The position numbers were made by a program, and so were the translations under genes. From Dialister sp. UBA734 (GTDB lineage Bacteria > Bacillota > Negativicutes > Veillonellales > Dialisteraceae), in contig DBLC01000142.1 in assembly GCA_002297935.1 (NCBI GenBank), positions 3,155 through 9,155 of the forward strand: a stretch of DNA of 6,001 bases. The letters run 5' to 3'. Position 1 is the first letter of the stretch; each line of letters starts with the position of its first letter. Under the pieces are notes generated by a model. The model saw only the letters and a list, made by a program, of their open reading frames with translations, was not told the origin of the DNA and did no database searches. Of this stretch, positions 1 through 4,848 are shown piece after piece.

Positions 1-48
1 GGGGAGCCAAGACGCTGGAGAAGTAAATAATAAGTGGCATATTTCGCG

Positions 49-71
49 TTACCGCTAAAAAATAGCGGTAA
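49..71. repeat. Perfect 9-bp inverted repeat, 5-nt loop
   Basis: TTACCGCTA at 49-57 and TAGCGGTAA at 63-71 are perfect reverse complements around AAAAA. The stem is strong enough for an RNA hairpin on either strand. Neither side is followed at once by a T-run: a T-rich tract only starts about 20 bases to the right, in the CCTTTTTAA array. If it is a terminator, it would be a weak one for a plus-strand gene ending near position 26. Confidence 0.6.
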
Positions 72-89
72 GAATGCTAGTGTTATACC

Positions 90-125
90 CCTTTTTAACC
101 TTTTTAACCCTTTTAACCTTTTTCT
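90..125. repeat. 9-bp tandem array (CCTTTTTAA, 4 units)
   Basis: Two exact CCTTTTTAA units (90-98, 99-107) are followed by CCCTTTTAA (108-116) and a decayed fourth unit (117-125). The period is 9 bp, the same as the GGTTCTTAG array on the other side of murG. Read on the minus strand and rotated, the unit is GGTTAAAAA, so both arrays have units beginning GGTT. No coding potential is seen. Confidence 0.75.
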
Positions 126-184
126 CTATATTTTACATGAAAAGTGAAAGTAACGGACACGGGCCAAACCCCCAATCCCAGGGC

Positions 185-226
185 CTAGCTACTAATCCCT
201 AGCTACCAGTCACTAGTCACCAATCA
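185..226. repeat. Heptamer array (CYARYCM), ends on murG stop
   Basis: Six consecutive 7-bp units fit the consensus C-Y-A-R-Y-C-M (for example CTAGCTA at 185-191 and CCAATCA at 220-226). The last unit, read on the minus strand as TGATTGG, contains the TGA stop of murG at 224-226, so the array begins exactly where murG coding ends. Part of the block (180-199) is a 20-base exact match to 1641-1660 on the other side of murG. The same heptamer family recurs at 1632-1659, 3488-3522 and 3714-3755. Confidence 0.8.
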
Positions 227-1333
227 CTTCCGAACCAGCGACAACGCCAATTTCGCTATATCTTGTCCCGCCTGTGGTTTCCCTAAGGTTTCGGCCGCTT
301 GGGCCATGGATTGCAGGGTGTCCGGGTGGTTTTTCAGTTCTTCAATGTCTTGAATCAGTTCTTTATCGGTGACGTATTTATCTACAATCATTTTCGCGGC
401 CCCAGCGGCTACGAAGACGCGAGCGTTGAAGGTCTGGTGGTCTTCGGCAGCGTAGGGGTACGGAATCAGGATGGACGGAAGGCCACGAGCAGCCAGTTCG
501 GCCAGGCTGATGGCACCGGCGCGGCAGAGAATCAGGTCGGCGGCCGCCAGGGCTTTTGGCATGTGGTATTCGTACTTGATAATCCGGCTGGCGCTGCCGT
601 AATGGCCGTCTTTGTCAGCGTCCAGGGCTTTCATCACTTTGTCGTATTCCAAAGAACCGGTCACATGGTACAGGCAAAGGTGTTTCTGGTCTTTGAAATG
701 CTGGTGTACACCAATCATGGCGGTATTGATGGTGCGAGCCCCTCGGCTGCCACCGGTGATGAGGACCATGAAGTCGTCATCGGTCAATCCCAAAGCCTCT
801 CTGGCTTCTTTTCGTTTCGCCGAAAGGATGTCCGGGCGAATGGGGTTTCCGGTGTAGATGCATTTCTCTGGGTGCGGGAAACGGGGCTGGGCTGCTTCGT
901 ATCCTAAGGCAATCTTGTCCACAAAGCGGGACAGAATCTTATTGGTTACCCCAGGGATGACGTTCTGTTCCTGAATCAACGTGGGAATGTGGGACAACGC
1001 CGCTGCCAGCAGAATTGGTCCGCACACGTAGCCACCGGTACCAATCACCACATCGGGTTTGAAGTCTTTCAGAATCTTTCGGGCCGTGAACAAACTGCTG
1101 GCCGTTTTCACTAAAATTTTCACATTTTCCAATGTGAGTCGTCGTTTCAGACCTGCCGCTTCCAAGGAAGCAAAGGCAAATCCTTCTTCGGGAATGATGC
1201 GGGATTCCATGCCGTGAGGCGTTCCTACGAATAGAAATTCCACATCGTCCAACTTGGAAAGTTCTCTGGCAATGGTAATTGCCGGATATATATGTCCACC
1301 GGTGCCACCACCGGATAAAATCACTCGTTTCAT
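224..1333 (-). CDS. murG: UDP-GlcNAc:undecaprenyl-PP-MurNAc-pentapeptide GlcNAc transferase
   Basis: MurG (369 aa, full length for the family) transfers GlcNAc from UDP-GlcNAc to lipid I, making lipid II, the last step of peptidoglycan precursor synthesis on the inner face of the cytoplasmic membrane. It is a two-domain GT-B (GT28) enzyme. Visible landmarks: first glycine loop GGGTGGH at 8-14, second loop GTGGYVCGP at 98-106, QEQN at 121-124 followed by PG..N, TGNPIR at 161-166, third loop GGSRGA at 194-199, and the donor-binding region RAGA (271-274), E279 and HQTFNA (299-304). No key motif is missing. The ATG at 1333 has GGTGA (1341-1345) as Shine-Dalgarno site 7 bases upstream. In most bacteria murG lies between ftsW and murC; here the upstream gene is a terminated amino acid permease and no cell-wall gene adjoins it in view. 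The stop codon lies in a repeat heptamer. Confidence 0.97.
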   Translation of the reverse strand: MKRVILSGGGTGGHIYPAITIARELSKLDDVEFLFVGTPHGMESRIIPEEGFAFASLEAAGLKRRLTLENVKILVKTASSLFTARKILKDFKPDVVIGTGGYVCGPILLAAALSHIPTLIQEQNVIPGVTNKILSRFVDKIALGYEAAQPRFPHPEKCIYTGNPIRPDILSAKRKEAREALGLTDDDFMVLITGGSRGARTINTAMIGVHQHFKDQKHLCLYHVTGSLEYDKVMKALDADKDGHYGSASRIIKYEYHMPKALAAADLILCRAGAISLAELAARGLPSILIPYPYAAEDHQTFNARVFVAAGAAKMIVDKYVTDKELIQDIEELKNHPDTLQSMAQAAETLGKPQAGQDIAKLALSLVRK

Positions 1334-1340
1334 AACTATG

Positions 1341-1379
1341 TCACCGTTTTTGTATATTAATTGTTAATAGGGTTCTCAA
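1341..1379 (-). promoter_or_regulatory. Candidate murG promoter and RBS
   Basis: Read on the minus strand: TTGAGA (1374-1379, 5 of 6 to the -35 consensus), a 17-bp spacer, TATACA (1351-1356, 4 of 6 to the -10), then GGTGA (1341-1345) before the ATG at 1333. The -35 box is part of the first unit of the 9-bp array. A start about 7 bases past the -10 would fall at about 1344 and clip the ribosome-binding site, which weakens this call; the AT-rich -10 region allows small shifts. A murG promoter is needed somewhere here because the gene upstream has a strong terminator. Confidence 0.35.
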
Positions 1380-1424
1380 GGTTCTCAAGGTTCTTAGGGT
1401 TCTTAGGGTTCTTAGGGTTCTCGT
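1371..1424. repeat. 9-bp tandem array (GGTTCTCAA/GGTTCTTAG)
   Basis: Two GGTTCTCAA units (1371-1379, 1380-1388) and three GGTTCTTAG units (1389-1397, 1398-1406, 1407-1415) are followed by a sixth unit, GGTTCTCGT, that merges into the hairpin at 1416-1463. On the minus strand each unit carries TTGAGA or CTAAGA, which resemble -35 boxes, and the first unit is placed correctly for a murG promoter. Perfect short tandem units such as these can change copy number by slippage. Confidence 0.85.
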
Positions 1425-1463
1425 GCTATTGGAAATCTATCCGATTTCCTCAGCACGAGAACC
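1416..1463. repeat. Compound hairpin, 12-bp outer and 7-bp inner stems
   Basis: Outer arms GGTTCTCGTGCT (1416-1427) and AGCACGAGAACC (1452-1463) are perfect complements. Inside, GGAAATC (1431-1437) pairs with GATTTCC (1443-1449) around a 5-base loop, with a small ATT/TC internal loop between stems. Neither strand has a T-run after it, so it is not a canonical terminator. Its outer arms belong to the two neighbouring repeat series: the left arm is the last 9-bp unit and the right arm ends with the AGAACC that ends each ~56-bp unit. Confidence 0.8.
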
Positions 1464-1631
1464 TTATGATACACATTTCATCTCCATGTTATACACTTGC
1501 CAATTCACCGCTACAGAACCTTTGCATAGCCGTTTCTCCACCATGTTGTACATTTCCAACTCATCGCTACAGAACCTTTCCATGCACATTTCATTTCCAT
1601 TTTCCTTCAACCTGTCCACCGCTACAGAACC
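1464..1631. repeat. Three ~56-bp degenerate direct repeats
   Basis: Units 1464-1520 (57 bp), 1521-1576 (56 bp) and 1577-1631 (55 bp) each end in CGCTACAGAACC and share internal blocks such as TTTC....CCAT. The AGAACC at 1458-1463 marks a preceding partial unit. The lengths drift by one base, so the frame is not kept and the array is non-coding. Units differ mainly in their 5' parts, which looks like old tandem duplication. It is not a CRISPR array: the conserved part is only 12 bp and the intervening parts are related to each other. Confidence 0.7.
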
Positions 1632-1660
1632 CTAATCCCTAGGGCCTAGCTACTAATCCC
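1632..1660. repeat. Heptamer block with 20-bp match to 180-199
   Basis: Four 7-bp units of the CYARYCM-like family (CTAATCC at 1632-1638 and again at 1653-1659). Positions 1641-1660, AGGGCCTAGCTACTAATCCC, are identical to 180-199 in the same orientation, so murG and its promoter region are bracketed by direct repeats about 1.46 kb apart. Confidence 0.8.
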
Positions 1661-1668
1661 AACGCAAC

Positions 1669-1699
1669 AAAAAACAAGGCTCCTAAAACGGAAGCCTTG
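1669..1699 (-). terminator. Rho-independent terminator of the permease gene
   Basis: Read on the minus strand: CAAGGCT (1693-1699), a bulged base, then two more pairs, a 6-base loop and AGCCTTG (1675-1681), followed at once by six T (1669-1674). The stem starts 12 bp past the permease stop codon. It should end permease transcription and separate it from murG. Confidence 0.9.
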
Positions 1700-1711
1700 C
1701 CTCATTGTTCA

Positions 1712-3127
1712 TTATTTATTTTCTGTTGCTTTTACAGCATCTACCACTTTAGCAGATCCATTCTTTTCATGATTGACAAATTTATAGCCAATCAGCAGAA
1801 GGATGAACCAAACCGGGGTAACGAAGAGAGCCACGCGGGTGTCATCGCGGAAGGCCGATGCCACAACGACGCAGAAGAGGAATGCCATGGTGAGGTAGCC
1901 AGAGTATGGGGCAAATGGCATTTTGTAGGTGAGCTTTGCTTTTTCTTCTTCAGACAGAGACGCACGGAATTTCTGCTGGGTGCGAAGGATCACGAACCAA
2001 GTCCACAGGGCGCCGAAGGAACCGATACTGGTGACATACACGAAAACTTCTGCTGGCATCACATAGTTCAGTGCTACGGCGCAGAGAAGAATGGCAGACG
2101 AGAAGATGATGCCCACCCATGGCAGACGATGACGGTTCAAGGTCTGGAAGCACTGCGGTGCATTTCCCTGCAGAGACAGGTTGTAGAGCATACGACCGGA
2201 ACTGAAAATACCACTGTTGCAAGAAGAAAGAACGGCGGTGATGACCACGATATTGATGATATCAGCGGCACCAGAAATGCCCAGTTTTTCAAAAGTGACA
2301 ACGAATGGGCTGCCCATATGACCGATTTCATTCCATGGATAGATGGACATGATAACGCCCAGAGACAGTACATAGAAAATCAGAATACGCCAGAACACTT
2401 CATCGATGGCTTTCTTAATGGTGGATTTCGGATCGTGCGCTTCGCCAGCGGTGACGCCGATGATTTCAATGCCCAGGTAAGAATACATAACCATAACCAG
2501 AGCCATCAAAGTACCGCTGATGCCGTTGGGGAAGAAACCGCCATTGGCCCACAGGTTGCTGATGCCTGTAGCGACGCCGTCGTTACCAAAGCCGAACAGA
2601 ATCATGCCGGCACCACTGATGATCATGAAAATAATAGTACAAATCTTAACCAAAGCGAACCAGAATTCAAATTCCCCGTAAGCGGAAACGGCGATGAAGT
2701 TAACCACAGTCATAATGACCAGAGCGGCCAATGCCGATACCCACTGCGGAAGGTCTGGATACCAGAAATTCATATAAATCCCGACGGCTGTGAGTTCCGC
2801 CATACAGGTTACCATCCACATGTACCAGTAGGTCCAACCGGTCAGATAACCCCATTTTGGTCCCAAGAAACGGGCCGCATGGGCGCTGAAGGCCCCAGAT
2901 ACTGGATACGCTACGGACAATTCTCCCAGCGCTCTCATGATGAAATAAATGGCAATCCCGCCGATGATGTAAGTCAGAAGTACCGATGGACCTGCCAATT
3001 CGATAGCCGTAGCAGACCCCAGGAACAAGCCAACGCCGATAGCGCCACCTAGACCGATAAGCTGGATATGTCTGTTTTTCAGGCCACGTTCCAGGTTTTC
3101 ATGCATTTCCTGATCTTTCTCTTCCAT
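1712..3127 (-). CDS. Amino acid permease, AAT/APC family (ProY-like)
   Basis: A 471-aa cytoplasmic-membrane protein of the amino acid transporter (AAT) branch of the APC superfamily, expected to have 12 membrane helices and to import an amino acid with protons. Seen: a short polar N-terminus, the unwound first helix GLGGAIGVGLFLGSA (25-39), GELSVAYPVSGAF (68-80), GEFEFWFALVKI (151-162), helix-6 region GIEIIGVTAGEAHDP (219-233), SIYPWN (261-266) and RMLYNLSLQGNAPQ (312-325). From memory of the family, the 150-370 region resembles E. coli ProY and Bacillus AapA-type permeases more than lysine or aromatic permeases, so proline, alanine or another neutral amino acid is a guess. The ATG at 3127 has GGAGGAG (3134-3140) 6 bases upstream. 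It is monocistronic: its own promoter on one side, a strong terminator on the other. The length is normal and no motif is missing. Confidence 0.93.
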   Translation of the reverse strand: MEEKDQEMHENLERGLKNRHIQLIGLGGAIGVGLFLGSATAIELAGPSVLLTYIIGGIAIYFIMRALGELSVAYPVSGAFSAHAARFLGPKWGYLTGWTYWYMWMVTCMAELTAVGIYMNFWYPDLPQWVSALAALVIMTVVNFIAVSAYGEFEFWFALVKICTIIFMIISGAGMILFGFGNDGVATGISNLWANGGFFPNGISGTLMALVMVMYSYLGIEIIGVTAGEAHDPKSTIKKAIDEVFWRILIFYVLSLGVIMSIYPWNEIGHMGSPFVVTFEKLGISGAADIINIVVITAVLSSCNSGIFSSGRMLYNLSLQGNAPQCFQTLNRHRLPWVGIIFSSAILLCAVALNYVMPAEVFVYVTSIGSFGALWTWFVILRTQQKFRASLSEEEKAKLTYKMPFAPYSGYLTMAFLFCVVVASAFRDDTRVALFVTPVWFILLLIGYKFVNHEKNGSAKVVDAVKATENK

Positions 3128-3308
3128 ATTTCTCTCCTCCCATGTCCCAGAAAGTCCTGATGATCCATTGAAATGTTTCTCATTTCTTTTTTCTTATTGT
3201 TTCTATCTAGCTCTTTCCGGGATGGATCATTCCCCTTGCTTCGTTCTACGTCACGGACGTCCACTCAATTCGTCCTGCGTGAAACACCACCAAAGAACTG
3301 ATAACGTA
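3128..3308 (-). promoter_or_regulatory. ~180-nt permease leader with two hairpins and RBS
   Basis: Between the predicted transcription start (about 3308) and the ATG lies a long leader. It can form a proximal hairpin (3251-3282; TCAC and GGAC arms with a 3-base bulge) and a long-range stem (ATGGATCAT at 3222-3230 with ATGATCCAT at 3160-3168, about 53 bases apart) ending 20 bases before the GGAGGAG site at 3134-3140. A purine-rich tract separates the arms. I find no T-box, lysine or glycine riboswitch motif. The length suggests post-transcriptional control, but this is inference. Confidence 0.4.
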
Positions 3309-3315
3309 CTTTTCT

Positions 3316-3344
3316 ATTTTATACAATTGATGGGCCCATGGCAA
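3316..3344 (-). promoter_or_regulatory. Probable permease promoter
   Basis: On the minus strand, TTGCCA (3339-3344, 5 of 6 to the -35) and TAAAAT (3316-3321, 5 of 6 to the -10) are separated by exactly 17 bp. The DNA just upstream (3345-3487) is very AT-rich, as an UP-like region would be. It implies a start near 3308 and a leader of about 180 nt. Confidence 0.6.
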
Positions 3345-3487
3345 GTTATTATTTCATTTTTTCAATTCAAATTTATACATGATTGGTAATAATATATATA
3401 TTATATGTAATTATTGCTCGTTTTTATTTCAATTAGTATATCATTCATTTTCTCAATGATTATAAATGATAGATGAATGATTTTAGG
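3345..3487. other. AT-rich stretch with palindromes
   Basis: No gene is seen. A perfect 16-bp AT palindrome lies at 3389-3404, and TCATTCAT (3441-3448) is repeated inverted as ATGAATGA (3473-3480). The latter frames AATGAT-like half-sites that could be operator sequence for the permease promoter just to the left. No known regulator consensus fits well. Confidence 0.4.
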
Positions 3488-3755
3488 AGATTGGTGACTG
3501 GTAGCTAGGCCTTAGGGATTAGAAAAGTGCGTAGTGAGGAGTGGTGGAAGGGGCGCACAAAATTTGGAAGCGCCCCAATACCCTCTTTTTTATAAAAAAT
3601 AAAATCGATGCAAGGGTATTTGACAAAACTTGTAGAAACCTGCGCACTAGCCATTTGTACAATGATGCAATATTCCCCCAATACATACGAGTCATATGAA
3701 TTATTGCCCCTTACTAATTTCTAATCCCTAGCCACCAGCTACTAGTCACCAATAA
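3488..3755. mobile_element. MITE-like intergenic element with inverted heptamer ends
   Basis: Ends at 3491-3522 and 3721-3752 are imperfect inverted repeats (26 of 32 positions match by hand count), both built from 7-bp units; the array extends to 3488 on the left, and to 3714-3755 on the right. Inside the left end come three GTGNNNN heptamers (3527-3547), then AAGGGGC (3548-3554), matched inverted by GCCCCTT (3706-3712), and a local hairpin at 3550-3576. Another small hairpin is possible at 3679-3706. There is no coding sequence and no clear target-site duplication. Part of it (3519-3610) is homologous to 5830-5923 after the AEC operon, so it is a repeated module. It may be a non-autonomous mobile element or an STRR-type repeat cluster; the window shows no transposase. 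Confidence 0.5.
3550..3576. repeat. Conserved hairpin, copy 1 (GGGGCGC/GCGCCCC)
   Basis: GGGGCGC (3550-3556) pairs perfectly with GCGCCCC (3570-3576) around a 13-base loop beginning ACAA. A T6 tract follows ten bases later (3586-3591), then TATAAAAAATAAAA. Copy 2 lies at 5875-5900. The second stem pair is G-C here and C-G there, a compensatory change. Confidence 0.75.
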
Positions 3756-3783
3756 TACACTTTCTAAGTCTTCTCAATCGTTG

Positions 3784-3789
3784 TATACT
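3784..3789 (+). promoter_or_regulatory. Weak candidate -10 box for the AEC operon
   Basis: TATACT (5 of 6 to consensus) lies about 80 bp before the first AEC start codon. The hexamer 17 bp upstream (TTTCTA, 3761-3766) is a poor -35 box. It is the best candidate between the repeat element and the gene, but other AT-rich choices exist around 3795-3810. Confidence 0.25.
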
Positions 3790-3821
3790 TATAGGATAAA
3801 AATAATAAATGAATGTAAGTA

Positions 3822-3849
3822 GTTGTCGGTTGACGGTTAACTGTTAACT
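3822..3849. repeat. Heptamer array (GTTGTCG/GTTGACG/GTTAACT)
   Basis: Four 7-bp units starting GTT: GTTGTCG (3822-3828), GTTGACG (3829-3835) and two GTTAACT (3836-3842, 3843-3849). The array ends five bases before the AAGGAAGG ribosome-binding site of the first AEC gene, so it probably lies in its 5' untranslated region. GTTAAC is a self-complementary hexamer present twice, so short hairpins are possible. Confidence 0.75.
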
Positions 3850-3867
3850 ACTTAAGGAAGGATGACC

Positions 3868-4836
3868 ATGACCATTTTACAAATTTTATGGAACGACATT
3901 TTCCCTCTCTTCGCCTTTATTGGCTGCGGGTGGTTCCTGGACAGCAAGTTCAAAATTGATATTTCTACCTATAGCAAGCTCACCGTCTATGTGGTGCTTC
4001 CTTGCTTTGTGTTTTTCAGCATTTACCAATATGAGCCCCATCCCCAGGATTGGAGCCTTGTCCCTGCGGCATTGCTGCTGATGGTGCTGCTCTTTGTGCT
4101 CTCCGGATGGGTAGCGAAATGGCTAGGCCTATCGCCGCAGGATAAAGCAGATTTCCAGGCTATTTCCACGTTTTCCAATTCCGGTCATTTAGGTGCCGCT
4201 CTGGTGATGCTGGTCTTTTCTCATGATCCCTTTGTGGTCAATGGAGAAACGCCGTACCTCACAACCGCCATGGGAACCATGGCCATTCTGATGATTCTGA
4301 TGAACGTGGCCGTCAATACATGGGGCGGCGCCCTCATTCGGAGTGATTCCGACAAGCGGATTCATCTATTTCCTGCTTTACTGAAAATGCCTGTCTTCTA
4401 CGCGGTCCTGTTGGCCGTGCTGGTTCGTTCCTCTCCATTCCGCTTGGAAGGCACGTTCCTGTATCCGGTCTTTACCCATTTCGACGGTGCCTTCATCGTA
4501 TTGGTAATGATCACCATCGGTCTGCAGCTGCACCGCACCCATTTAACCCAGGTGAATCACTTCAATGTAGCCGCTGCGATTCTCAAACTGCTGGTTTCTC
4601 CTCTCCTGGCCTGGCTCTTCATCACCGTCATGGGACAGTGGTCGCCGGAAGCCAGTCAGGTATTCTTCCTCTATGCCGCCGTACCTTCCTCTCTGACCTT
4701 GGTACTATACGGCATAGAATTCCGCTCGGATCCGCAAATTCTGACACAGTCCGTCATCTTCAATACCCTCATCGGTATCGTGACCATAACCGCTGCCATT
4801 TATCTGGCCCGGATTCTCTTCCCGGTGGGGCTATAA
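3868..4836 (+). CDS. AEC family transporter, first of tandem pair
   Basis: A 322-aa integral membrane protein of the auxin efflux carrier (AEC) family, whose bacterial members include malonate (MdcF) and malate (MleP) permeases. About ten hydrophobic segments are seen, with the two broken-helix motifs of the fold: FSNSGHLGAAL (102-112) and AAVPSSLTLVLYGIEF (270-285). NGETPYL (125-131) and LHR (221-223) recur in the next gene. An in-frame ATG at 3862 would add two residues, but it abuts AAGGAAGG (3854-3861) with no spacing. The ATG at 3868 has 6-base spacing and makes the N-terminus align without gaps to the paralogue, so I prefer it. Its stop overlaps the AAGGAGG of the next gene. The substrate is unknown; a small organic anion is likely. 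Confidence 0.92.
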   Translation: MTILQILWNDIFPLFAFIGCGWFLDSKFKIDISTYSKLTVYVVLPCFVFFSIYQYEPHPQDWSLVPAALLLMVLLFVLSGWVAKWLGLSPQDKADFQAISTFSNSGHLGAALVMLVFSHDPFVVNGETPYLTTAMGTMAILMILMNVAVNTWGGALIRSDSDKRIHLFPALLKMPVFYAVLLAVLVRSSPFRLEGTFLYPVFTHFDGAFIVLVMITIGLQLHRTHLTQVNHFNVAAAILKLLVSPLLAWLFITVMGQWSPEASQVFFLYAAVPSSLTLVLYGIEFRSDPQILTQSVIFNTLIGIVTITAAIYLARILFPVGL

Positions 4837-4848
4837 GGAGGTGGCACC

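Larger units (their letters stand above)
1..223. other. Left-edge spacer, repeat-rich, possible partial gene ends
   Basis: No complete gene is visible. On the plus strand, positions 3-26 read as a short open frame ending GAKTLEK and a TAA stop, which could be the 3' end of a gene convergent with murG. On the minus strand an ATG at 38-40 opens a frame (MPLIIYFSSVLAP) that runs off the edge, but it has no convincing Shine-Dalgarno site. Neither fragment is long enough to call. murC, the usual gene after murG, is not visible: it would lie to the left on the minus strand. The rest is the hairpin at 49-71, the 9-bp array at 90-125 and the heptamer block at 185-226, listed separately. No intrinsic terminator with a proper T-run was found directly after murG. 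Confidence 0.6.

Noticed and set aside
49..71. Hairpin as the murG terminator
   Set aside because: Read in the murG direction it is followed by AACGCGAAAT, not a T-run, and it lies over 150 bases past the stop codon.
299..907. 202-codon plus-strand frame opposite murG
   Set aside because: It is antisense to conserved murG motifs and its product has no recognisable family features.
1509..1631. CRISPR array suggested by CGCTACAGAACC at regular ~56-bp spacing
   Set aside because: The conserved block is only 12 bp, the intervening segments are similar to each other, there are only three copies and no cas gene is nearby.
1361..1642. 93-codon plus-strand frame across the murG-permease spacer
   Set aside because: Its protein merely translates the 9-bp array (repeating FLG/FSR triplets) and the ~56-bp repeats. 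The repeat length drifts by single bases, so coding selection is unlikely, and no RBS is seen.
1697..3052. 451-codon open frame on the plus strand opposite the permease
   Set aside because: It is fully antisense to a clear permease gene, its product is polar low-complexity sequence rich in H, D, N and E with no recognisable domain, and it has no good RBS. The long frame is a side effect of permease codon use.
3079..3264. 61-codon minus-strand frame overlapping the permease start
   Set aside because: It starts with GTG without a Shine-Dalgarno site, is very basic and low in complexity, and ends out of frame inside the permease gene. A regulatory upstream ORF is possible but unsupported.
3128..3308. 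T-box or lysine riboswitch in the permease leader
   Set aside because: The T-box core (GGGTGG.ACCGCG) and the conserved lysine-riboswitch loops are absent on the transcribed strand.
3450..3480. Fur-like site (AATGATTATAAATGAT)
   Set aside because: Only about half of the 19-bp Fur consensus matches, in AT-rich DNA where such matches are common, and no iron-related gene is adjacent.
3620..3625. Perfect -35 box TTGACA on the plus strand
   Set aside because: No acceptable -10 hexamer lies 15-19 bp downstream; the nearest good one (TACAAT at 3658-3663) is 32 bp away.
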